From: CAYLHS01 sp964496205
Lineage (GTDB): Bacteria > Actinomycetota > Acidimicrobiia > Spongiisociales > UBA4744
Reading direction: 5' to 3'
DNA length: 5,401 bases
Assembly (NCBI GenBank): GCA_964496205.1
Contig: CAZBXV010000084.1
Coordinates: 1 to 5,401, forward strand
In this document: positions 1-5,401 of the stretch, in pieces
Layout: the number at the start of each line of letters is the position of its first letter
Numbering within the stretch: the first letter of the stretch is position 1
Translations under genes and position numbers: made by a program
Notes under the pieces: model-generated
What the model was told of the DNA's origin: nothing
Databases searched by the model: none
What the model saw: only the letters and a program-made list of their open reading frames with translations

Positions 1-619
1 CCATGCCATAGCCCTCGCTCGATCCGCGGCCCTCGTCCTGACCGGTGAACACCGAATCCTTCTTAACACCGCCCCCGTACGCCTCCCTCACGTCGTGCGC
101 TTCAACAAACGCGGTGATGGCTCTGGCCACCTTCGGCTGTCCGGGAAAGGACTTGTGGGACATGAAGACCCCATGGATGAGCACCATCGGATCCAATGAG
201 AAGAGCCCTTCGGCAATCTCGTGCGGCGCCCGCTGGCGGTCGCTGTCGAGACCGAGGCGATCGTTGATAACATCGACGGCTTTCTGGCCATCGACCGTTC
301 CCTCGCGAACGTAGGCGGACGCTATCCGATGCGCCTCCAGACGACTCGACGTGAGGAACTCCCCATCCCCGTCGACGATCCGGATGCTCGCAAGGCCGGC
401 AATCAGATCGATCGGGCGATGCTCGGGAGCGTCCCACATGGTTGCTTCGAGCCGGTTGGCCATCGACTGCTCGGATTCGACGAGCAGGCACCGCTCCCAT
501 CCTCCATCCGACGTTGGGCGGTCGAACACCGCTGCCCCGAGGTTCGGGAATCCCGTCGGTTGGAAGCGTTCCCCGATCGCGGGGCGAAGCGGCACCGTGA
601 ACAACTGTCTCTCACTCAT
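1..619 (-). CDS. csb1: Csb1 (Cas7, GSU0053 family), type I-G Cascade backbone subunit, C-terminally partial
   Basis: This is the repeated backbone protein of the type I-G Cascade, a RAMP-fold Cas7 that binds along the crRNA spacer. I translated 206 codons from the ATG at 619-617 down to position 2; the frame is open to the window edge, so the C-terminal part is missing. Family-typical blocks in order: FPNLGAA (residues 24-30), LVESEQSMANRLE (46-58), SSRLEAHRIASAYV (91-104), LDPMVLIHGVF (142-152), ARAITAFVEAHDV (165-177) and GGGVKKDSV (182-190). The start is supported by an AGGAGGAGGA SD six bases upstream and by a four-base ATGA overlap with the csx17 stop, so the two are probably translationally coupled. 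I infer that csb2 follows further left. Nothing looks frameshifted in the visible part. The family call rests on recalled motifs, not on a search, but the motif set is distinctive. Confidence 0.93.
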   Translation of the reverse strand, partial: MSERQLFTVPLRPAIGERFQPTGFPNLGAAVFDRPTSDGGWERCLLVESEQSMANRLEATMWDAPEHRPIDLIAGLASIRIVDGDGEFLTSSRLEAHRIASAYVREGTVDGQKAVDVINDRLGLDSDRQRAPHEIAEGLFSLDPMVLIHGVFMSHKSFPGQPKVARAITAFVEAHDVREAYGGGVKKDSVFTGQDEGRGSSEGYGM

Positions 620-2769
620 TGGAGTTCCTCCTCCTGGTTGTCGGTGAACGAGTCCAGAAGACCGTTCAGTGTTCGTGGCGACACCGCGAGCAGCAGTGCC
701 GCATTCAGATGTGCAGGGTCGACGTTTCGTGCAAGCACGCGTGGATCGACGGTTCGTGGTTCGGAGACCCGAGCCCGAATCCGGACGAGAGCTGCTCTCA
801 GAACAGGTTCTACCGCGCCCCTTGCCAGCGAGGCAGGCCATCCACGATCGGGCATGAGACCCTCGAGTCGTCCTCCGACGGCTGCTCCCTGGAAGACCGG
901 AGCGAGCAGACGCCAGGCCGGCACGACGGCGGACGGAACGGCCTCCCTCTCGGACAGGGCGTACCGTCTTGAGTCGCAGAGCGTCAGTACGCGAACGAAT
1001 CTCCCGATGACACGATCATCGAGAGCTCCCGCGGCGAACGCCTCAACGACGGGCCGGGGCAGCCACTGAGTTTCAGACATGGTGGTGATCGCCCCAGCGA
1101 ATCCTTCTACCCCACGGGGGTTCGTGGCGTGCGCCACATGAACACGGGCGAGCGCGTCTGTCGCCGACCTTCGGACCTCGCCGCCCACTGAAGGTCCTTC
1201 GGCCCACGATGGCCACTTCCCGTCGGAGATCCCTCGCAGATAGCTGCGCATCGACGGCCGCCACACCGTTGAAAATGCTCGCTGGTTCTTCTCGCCTCGT
1301 CGTGGATCCTCCGCTCGCTCGGTCATGGACGCAAACGCCCAGGCGACTGCGAACTCTGTCGAACCATCGTCGAGGAGCGGCACCCACCGCTCCGAGTTCA
1401 GCAAGGGAAGCGGGGATAGATCCTTTCGAAGGTCGACGTTCTGTCGTATCGCACTCTCGATGTCGGCAACCGCTTCGAGCAGGGCCAGGTACTCGGAGGG
1501 GCGGGACTCTGACGCGTGGGCGACCGTCATGAGCGCCTCGTTGACGGATCGCAGGCTTGTCCCGATCACTCCAGGTGAGTTGGAGGTCGGCCGCATCCTC
1601 CCGATCCACGGATCCAAGTCCGCTGTGGTTGACACCGATGGCCGATCACGGACCGCGACTCGTCCGGCAGACACCGCCAACGGGCTCTGCCCGAGCCTTT
1701 CAGCGATGACGGTCCGAGAGAACGCGGCTATACCTCGGTCGACACCAAGCGACCCGATGGCTCGCGCCGCGTCGACTGCCGTGGTCGCATTCGATCCCTG
1801 CCAGCGCACCCGAGCCTCGGCGAACAGACGTCGCAGTTCGGCTGCGGTTGTGGGCACCTCCCACAGCGGCAACCACAGTTCGCCTTTGGCCGATTCCTCG
1901 CTACTCAGATGACCCGATCCGGCGTCGGTCGAACGCACCGTGAAGGGCATCGCGGCCACGCTGTCCCGCCAGGTGCCGAGGCGTCGGCTGACAGCACTGG
2001 CGAACAGCAACGCCCCCTCGAGCTGAAGGATGAAGGTCCACGGGTTCACGAGAGCCGGCCCATCGTCGAGTGTGGACGCGTTCACACCGCCGGCATGACC
2101 GGGATCGAACTGTCCGGTTGCCGCATTCACCTTGGCGACCTGCTCTGCACCGAACAACGCATCCTCGATCCAGATCTCGCTGTTGGCATGTGCGGTTCCG
2201 TCGAAACCGATAACTTCATCCAGGTGGCCAAGAAGATTGGAAGTCAGGTCAAAACGCCCCAGGTTGAAGCCGGTACCGAGCACGTGCGGGTAGACAGGCT
2301 TCTCGTCCGTGAGAGCCACCGCCGCATCGAGACAGAACAGTGCCGAGTCCGGCATCTCAGAGCGTGCCCTCGTGATGATCTCAACCTTCGCCTCCTTGAA
2401 GGACGCCTCATCCGGGTAGGTGTCGACGATGGAGCGCCCAACCGCGATTGCCTTCCGCATCTCGGAGAGTCGCTCCGACGTCGATTGCTCGACAGATGCC
2501 AATCGCTCCTCAGCGGCCCCCGACTTCCCTCCCCTGAAGAACCCGGACCCCTTGTTCCAGGGGGCAACCATCGGACTCGGCTCGTAGTCATCCAGAAAGA
2601 AGGACATCAGCTCGTCGCGAGTCAGACAGGTGTCGAGAACGAACCCCCCATCGCTCCACCATCCTGTCGCATCCGCGTCGGCCTGTTCGCCGACGAGTCG
2701 CAGCACTCCGAGCCCTTGAAGGTAGCTTCCGAGCGGTTCGGGGCGGCATCCCGCAAGGACGTGTCTCAT
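616..2769 (-). CDS. csx17: Csx17 (Cas8g / Cas8u2), type I-G Cascade large subunit
   Basis: This is the large subunit of the type I-G effector; in the family it spans the complex and is the contact through which Cas3 joins Cascade. The complete frame is 717 residues, within the usual size for Csx17. Family-like blocks are GCRPEPLGSYL near the N-terminus (7-17), VAPWNKGSGFF (68-78), GTGFNLGRFDLTSNLLGHL (165-183), GQFDPGHAGGVNA (219-231), NPWTFILQLEGALLFASAV (242-260), ELWLPLW (297-303) and an FSRTVIAERLGQSP block (350-363). No enzyme motif, signal peptide or membrane segment is apparent. The ATG at 2769-2767 overlaps the cas3 stop as ATGA and has an excellent SD (AGGAGGTGA) seven bases upstream of it. 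The C-terminus ends in an acidic run (NQEEELQ) whose Glu codons also form the SD of csb1. No separate small-subunit gene lies beside it in this window. Long antisense frames across this region are shadows. Confidence 0.93.
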   Translation of the reverse strand: MRHVLAGCRPEPLGSYLQGLGVLRLVGEQADADATGWWSDGGFVLDTCLTRDELMSFFLDDYEPSPMVAPWNKGSGFFRGGKSGAAEERLASVEQSTSERLSEMRKAIAVGRSIVDTYPDEASFKEAKVEIITRARSEMPDSALFCLDAAVALTDEKPVYPHVLGTGFNLGRFDLTSNLLGHLDEVIGFDGTAHANSEIWIEDALFGAEQVAKVNAATGQFDPGHAGGVNASTLDDGPALVNPWTFILQLEGALLFASAVSRRLGTWRDSVAAMPFTVRSTDAGSGHLSSEESAKGELWLPLWEVPTTAAELRRLFAEARVRWQGSNATTAVDAARAIGSLGVDRGIAAFSRTVIAERLGQSPLAVSAGRVAVRDRPSVSTTADLDPWIGRMRPTSNSPGVIGTSLRSVNEALMTVAHASESRPSEYLALLEAVADIESAIRQNVDLRKDLSPLPLLNSERWVPLLDDGSTEFAVAWAFASMTERAEDPRRGEKNQRAFSTVWRPSMRSYLRGISDGKWPSWAEGPSVGGEVRRSATDALARVHVAHATNPRGVEGFAGAITTMSETQWLPRPVVEAFAAGALDDRVIGRFVRVLTLCDSRRYALSEREAVPSAVVPAWRLLAPVFQGAAVGGRLEGLMPDRGWPASLARGAVEPVLRAALVRIRARVSEPRTVDPRVLARNVDPAHLNAALLLAVSPRTLNGLLDSFTDNQEEELQ
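626..635 (-). promoter_or_regulatory. Ribosome binding site of csb1 inside the csx17 3' end
   Basis: The minus strand reads AGGAGGAGGA, six bases before the csb1 ATG at 619. It is made by the codons for the Gln-Glu-Glu-Glu run at the csx17 C-terminus and fixes the csb1 start. A tandem purine-rich SD of this strength fits the need for several Csb1 copies per Cascade; that link to stoichiometry is inference. Confidence 0.85.
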
Positions 2770-5177
2770 CGCGTCACCTCCTGGTGCACATCGATTGCTC
2801 GACTGGGATGGGCGGATGCCTTCCAGTCGGCGAGCCTCACGAGCGCCTCCAGCCAGGCAAGGCGGAACGGACCCAGGTCGTCACGGTCTCGGAGAGTGAG
2901 CGCCAGACGTGTCCAGGACCCTTCCCCACCCATGAGTGGAAGCGAGGCAACCTCCATCTCGGTCTCAGGAATGGTGACTCCCGCCTCGAGATGAACCTCA
3001 GAAACCATCTCTCCGTCGACGATACCCAGCACCGCAGGACGTCCATCCTCGCCCAGATCGGCATCGTGTTCGTTCGGACGGACTGCGAGTCGAATCTTGC
3101 CGTGGTGTGCCGCGACCAGGTACCGGATCAAGTCGGCCTCGTCGGGAAGGAGGCCCGGTGCGTGTGCGAGCATCACCTCGGAAACGAGTTCATGGCGGAA
3201 CCCCTGCCTGGTCGGACGGGCACGCCTCGCCCTCGACGACTTCGCCCACACGACGGTCCTGTCGGGGTGTTCGTCGTCACCGGCCGACGCCAGCAACATG
3301 TCTTGGAACACGGGGTGTGCCTTGCCGATGTCGTGCAGGTACGCCGCCGTCTCCAACGCCTTGCTGATCGCCGGCGGCATGGCGCTGCCCAACGTGCTCA
3401 TCAGGGACCGAAGCTCCCTTCGAGTGTCCTCAAGATGGTCGGAGAGCGTCACCCACGACCCCAGCTGGGAGAGCGGGTCCGCTCCGGGATCTTCGTCCGA
3501 GGCGATTTCGAAGATGGTCGTGGGCTCCTCGGGGACGGGCGGTACAGACACAGCGCTGCGAACGTTCCATCCACCGTCGGGCGTGTATCCACCTGCCGTC
3601 ACGTCTGCCAGAACAACCAGTCCAGGGTGCAGGTCTCGTCCACGGACCCTGATCCACTCCCCCCTCTCGAGATCGAATCGCCACAAGTAGGTCGAGGGCT
3701 TCTTCTTGGTTCCCTCTGCGAGTTTCTTCACCCAGGCGCGCGCCTCCTTCAAGGACGCTCGACATAGCTCTTCCTGACGCAACCGAAGCGACGGGTCGGG
3801 CCCATCATCCGAGAGATCACGCCACGCGATGAAGACGTCCCGCTCGGTGTCTCCTCGGATGTACTGGGAAATGTCGATGTCCTCGCCGGTGAGCGCAGGT
3901 GTCGTGTCGAAGAGGTCGACGATGTCCCGTCGCCGCAGCACCGGGTGGTAGGGACGCGCCTCCGCGACGAATCCAGCGAGTCCTTCGCCGGTGACATGAT
4001 GCCCTTCGAGGCTCCTGAGGGCGGCAACAGATTCCTTGATAGAGACGTCGTCGTACGGTTCAGGGCGGTTCGGTTCGTACCACCAAAGGGCGGCTTCATC
4101 GGTCTCGCCGTACCGGTTGCACCGACCCACCCGCTGCACGATCGACGTCCATGGCGCCGCTTCCGTGAACATCGTCGTGGAGGTCACGTCGACGCCTGCC
4201 TCGAAGGCCTGGGTCGTGACGATGATCCGACCTGTCTCGCCGATCGATTCATCGAGAGCCAAGCCAGCAGCGTGTGCCCTGTCGGCCGGCCTGAAACGGG
4301 AGTGCACCAACACGACCTCGGCGTCTGTCGCCGACTCCAGCGCCTTGTGAAGGTCACGCGCGGATGCCACCGTGTTGACGAAGCAGATCGTCCGGGTTCC
4401 CGGCCTGTGACGCTCGACGATCGCCGCGGCGATCGAAGCTGGGCTCTCCGTCTCGGTGAGCTCTCTGATCTCTCGCGTGGCTGACGTGCGACTCCCAAGA
4501 GGACCGCGGCGATCGTCATCAGAAATCTCGACCATGGTCCCGACAGACGGCGCATCAACCGTCTCCAGCCACTCGGGCGACACCGTCGCCGACATCCACA
4601 TCGAGCTCGACGGAAGATACGTCCCGAAGCGCTCTCTCAGAGCCTGCAACTGACGTGACGTCGGCAGCGCGGGACCGAAGAGCTGGACCTCGTCGAACAC
4701 CCACTGCGTGCCCGAGTTGAACACACCGAAGTCCATCGGCCACCGGAAACGACTCGACGCGTACCCACGATTCATCGCTCTCGACAGAAGCATGTCGATG
4801 GATCCGATCAGAACCGCGTCCTGCTCGGTGTGATCGGCCCAGCTTCCGGCCTCATCGGTTCGACCACCCATGAGCACGTGAAGACCGACCTCTGTCCCGA
4901 TGCCCAGCTTGTCGAGCCACCCCGCCACTTGGCCCTCCGTCTGGTCCACCAAGGTCCGCAACGGAAGGGCAAGCACCAGCCAGTGCGGCGTCTGCTTCCT
5001 GACGGTCGGATCTGGGTGATAGCGGCGCCGATACAGCCACGGCAGCACGGCAGCCACGGTCTTGCCGGAGCCCGTCGGAGCTCTCAACAGCTCGGGCAAC
5101 CCGTCGTCGGCGAGTCGCTGCTGGTAGGGGTACGGATCGAAGCCGGTCGCCCGGTGGACCATCTCGGGGAAGTTCAT
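2766..5177 (-). CDS. cas3: Cas3 helicase-nuclease with C-terminal HD domain, type I-G (GSU0051-like)
   Basis: Cas3 is the ATP-driven 3'-5' helicase and ssDNA nuclease that destroys Cascade-bound target DNA. Counted from the ATG at 5177 it has 803 residues. The helicase part shows PYPYQQ (15-20), Walker A APTGSGKT (33-40), LPLRTLVDQT (71-80), Walker B FDEVQL (161-166), SAT motif III (196-198), VHSRF (291-295), TTQAFEAGVDV (321-331) and the arginine-finger motif QRVGRCNRYG (348-357). A linker of about 200 residues leads to a C-terminal HD domain: H581, H615-D616 in LHDIGK, H662 in RHELVSE, H691-H692 in AAHHGK and D784 in LADWKAS. All metal ligands expected for an active HD nuclease are present. 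HD-last order is known for I-G Cas3 and opposite to most type I Cas3. A GTG at 5222 in frame would add 15 residues, but it has no SD. I prefer ATG 5177 because homologs as I recall begin close to the FPxM...YPYQ segment and because of the ATGA overlap with an upstream small frame. The stop overlaps csx17 by four bases. Confidence 0.95.
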   Translation of the reverse strand: MNFPEMVHRATGFDPYPYQQRLADDGLPELLRAPTGSGKTVAAVLPWLYRRRYHPDPTVRKQTPHWLVLALPLRTLVDQTEGQVAGWLDKLGIGTEVGLHVLMGGRTDEAGSWADHTEQDAVLIGSIDMLLSRAMNRGYASSRFRWPMDFGVFNSGTQWVFDEVQLFGPALPTSRQLQALRERFGTYLPSSSMWMSATVSPEWLETVDAPSVGTMVEISDDDRRGPLGSRTSATREIRELTETESPASIAAAIVERHRPGTRTICFVNTVASARDLHKALESATDAEVVLVHSRFRPADRAHAAGLALDESIGETGRIIVTTQAFEAGVDVTSTTMFTEAAPWTSIVQRVGRCNRYGETDEAALWWYEPNRPEPYDDVSIKESVAALRSLEGHHVTGEGLAGFVAEARPYHPVLRRRDIVDLFDTTPALTGEDIDISQYIRGDTERDVFIAWRDLSDDGPDPSLRLRQEELCRASLKEARAWVKKLAEGTKKKPSTYLWRFDLERGEWIRVRGRDLHPGLVVLADVTAGGYTPDGGWNVRSAVSVPPVPEEPTTIFEIASDEDPGADPLSQLGSWVTLSDHLEDTRRELRSLMSTLGSAMPPAISKALETAAYLHDIGKAHPVFQDMLLASAGDDEHPDRTVVWAKSSRARRARPTRQGFRHELVSEVMLAHAPGLLPDEADLIRYLVAAHHGKIRLAVRPNEHDADLGEDGRPAVLGIVDGEMVSEVHLEAGVTIPETEMEVASLPLMGGEGSWTRLALTLRDRDDLGPFRLAWLEALVRLADWKASAHPSRAIDVHQEVTR
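2774..2782 (-). promoter_or_regulatory. Ribosome binding site of csx17 inside the cas3 3' end
   Basis: The minus strand reads AGGAGGTGA, a full match to the 16S rRNA 3' tail, ending five bases before the csx17 ATG (the GGAGG core is seven bases away). It lies within the last codons of cas3 (encoding HQEVTR), so it fixes the csx17 start at 2769 and lets csx17 be loaded by new ribosomes as well as by coupling from cas3. Confidence 0.85.
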
Positions 5178-5263
5178 AGCGAGCCGCCGTTCCCCATGCA
5201 GCGAGACGAACTCGCTTCGCACACGAACGATCGATTGGGGATGCTTCCATGAACCCTGGTCAT
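5174..5263 (-). CDS. Candidate 29-residue leader peptide or upstream ORF coupled to cas3
   Basis: A short frame starts at the ATG at 5263-5261, runs 29 codons and stops with a TGA at 5176-5174 that overlaps the cas3 ATG at 5177 as ATGA. It begins MTRVHGSIPNRS and ends MGNGGSL; it is small, polar and slightly basic, with two cysteines, and has no recognisable domain, signal peptide or membrane segment. Its start has the sequence GGAGGA four bases upstream, the only strong SD in the upstream region. The frame differs from that of cas3, including the possible GTG-initiated N-terminal extension of cas3, which covers part of the same bases. The overlap matches the two other gene junctions in the operon. 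I infer that its translation delivers ribosomes to the cas3 start. It could instead be an N-terminal part of cas3 separated by a one-base indel, or chance. I do not recognise the peptide. Confidence 0.5.
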   Translation of the reverse strand: MTRVHGSIPNRSFVCEASSSRCMGNGGSL

Positions 5264-5267
5264 GTCG

Positions 5268-5273
5268 TCCTCC
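5268..5273 (-). promoter_or_regulatory. Strong Shine-Dalgarno for the 29-codon frame upstream of cas3
   Basis: On the minus strand the bases read GGAGGA followed by CGAC and then ATG at 5263. This is the only good SD between the upstream partial gene and cas3. It does not serve cas3 directly, since both cas3 start candidates (GTG 5222 and ATG 5177) lie 40 or more bases further downstream. Its existence is the main reason to take the short frame seriously. Confidence 0.6.
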
Positions 5274-5295
5274 ATTTCCAGTTGTCGTCAGATCG

Positions 5296-5328
5296 AGCCT
5301 ACAACCGGGGTATGACAGAAAAGGTCAA
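5296..5328 (-). promoter_or_regulatory. Weak candidate promoter for the cas operon
   Basis: In the gap between the upstream partial frame and the small frame, the minus strand has TTGACC (5328-5323), a good -35-like hexamer, and TAGGCT (5301-5296), an actinobacterial-style -10 of the TAnnnT type. The spacing is 21 bases, longer than the usual 16-19, which lowers confidence. A start of transcription near 5288 would leave a leader of about 25 bases before the ATG at 5263 and include its SD. The operon could equally be read through from the upstream gene on the same strand. Confidence 0.25.
5313..5327. repeat. Short inverted repeat overlapping the candidate -35 element
   Basis: The plus strand reads TGAC, seven bases, then GTCA (TGACAGAAAAGGTCA), a perfect but short four-base inverted repeat. 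It overlaps the TTGACC of the candidate promoter, the place where a repressor operator would sit. Arms this short arise often by chance, and I recognise no regulator family site in it. Confidence 0.2.
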
Positions 5329-5344
5329 ACCGACGATCGGCCCG

Positions 5345-5401
5345 CTAGTCGTACACCCCGGTCAGATACGTCTTCCCATCCCGCACCTCGCACAACAATG
5401 C
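5345..5401 (-). CDS. C-terminal tail of an unidentified upstream protein, partial
   Basis: On the minus strand a frame is open from the window edge and ends with a TAG at 5347-5345. It gives 18 visible residues, ALLCEVRDGKTYLTGVYD. The alternation of hydrophobic and polar residues resembles a closing beta-strand pair, and most of its codons end in G or C, as expected for a coding frame in this DNA. The piece is too short to assign a family. It lies on the same strand as the cas operon, about 70 bases before the SD of the small frame, so it could be the preceding member of the operon or an unrelated gene. A competing plus-strand frame, from an ATG at 5312 and open to the edge, covers the same bases; it has poorer third-position G+C and no clear SD, so I rank it lower. 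Confidence 0.4.
   Translation of the reverse strand, partial: ALLCEVRDGKTYLTGVYD

Noticed and set aside
221..1069. Plus-strand open frame (282 codons) across csb1 and the csx17 3' end
   Set aside because: It is antisense to both genes and to their shared overlap; composition is typical of a shadow frame.
616..1530. Possible internal translation start in csx17 giving a separate small (Cas11-like) subunit
   Set aside because: Several type I systems make a small subunit this way, so I checked. The in-frame ATG at 1080 (154 residues) has no SD, and the ATG at 1530 has only a GAGG and would give an oversized 304-residue product. The evidence is too weak to annotate.
1909..2994. Long plus-strand open frame (361 codons) antisense to csx17 and the cas3 3' end
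   Set aside because: It overlaps two well-supported Cas genes, lies across their junction, is rich in Arg, Ser and Gly as expected of a GC-rich shadow frame, and shows no domain motif.
2784..3767. Long plus-strand open frame (327 codons) antisense to the HD domain and linker of cas3
   Set aside because: The opposite strand carries the HD motifs. The antisense translation is Arg/His-rich with no family signature and no convincing SD.
5327..5343. Small hairpin just after the stop of the upstream partial gene, possibly a terminator
   Set aside because: On the minus strand only four Watson-Crick pairs (CCGA/TCGG) around a three-base loop, extended by three G-T pairs, with no clean T tract directly after it. 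It is not credible as an intrinsic terminator.
5312..5401. Plus-strand frame from ATG 5312 open to the window edge, possibly a divergent gene
   Set aside because: It has 30 codons with only about 60% G or C at third positions and a poorly placed G run instead of an SD. The minus-strand frame over the same bases has stronger coding bias. It cannot be excluded without more sequence.
1..5401. CRISPR array, tRNA, rRNA or insertion sequence
   Set aside because: I saw no regularly spaced direct repeats, no tRNA-like cloverleaf, and no transposase motif or terminal inverted repeats. The window is almost wholly filled by the three cas genes.

Overview
This window holds the interference half of a type I-G (formerly I-U, 'Dpsyc' or GSU0051-0054-like) CRISPR-Cas locus. 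Every gene I can support is on the minus strand, so the operon reads from right to left. The DNA is GC-rich, by eye a little above 60% G+C, with strong Shine-Dalgarno (SD) sites. This fits a high-GC bacterium such as an actinobacterium or a proteobacterium; the sequence does not let me place it further.

Layout in transcription order. At 5345-5401 is the C-terminal tail of an unidentified upstream reading frame, cut by the window edge. At 5274-5344 is a short intergenic gap with a weak promoter candidate and a small inverted repeat. At 5174-5263 is a 29-codon reading frame with a good SD, whose stop overlaps the likely cas3 start in an ATGA. At 2766-5177 is cas3, a helicase followed by a C-terminal HD nuclease domain, with all recognisable catalytic motifs intact. 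At 616-2769 is csx17, the I-G large subunit (Cas8g/Cas8u2). At 1-619 is csb1, the I-G Cas7 backbone subunit (GSU0053 family), cut at its C-terminal end by the left edge of the window.

The genes are packed without gaps. cas3/csx17 and csx17/csb1 each overlap by four bases (ATGA), and a near-perfect SD for the downstream gene lies inside the last codons of the upstream one. The same ATGA geometry is seen between the 29-codon frame and cas3, but there the SD for cas3 is weak. Known biology of the subtype: Csb1 subunits coat the crRNA, Csx17 spans the complex and recruits Cas3, and Cas3 unwinds and degrades the target. The remaining parts (csb2, the Cas5/Cas6-like crRNA-processing subunit; cas4-cas1 and cas2 for adaptation; the CRISPR array) are not in this window and would be expected to the left of position 1. 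The system itself is a described subtype. The points most worth checking are the small reading frame coupled to cas3 and the unidentified gene upstream.
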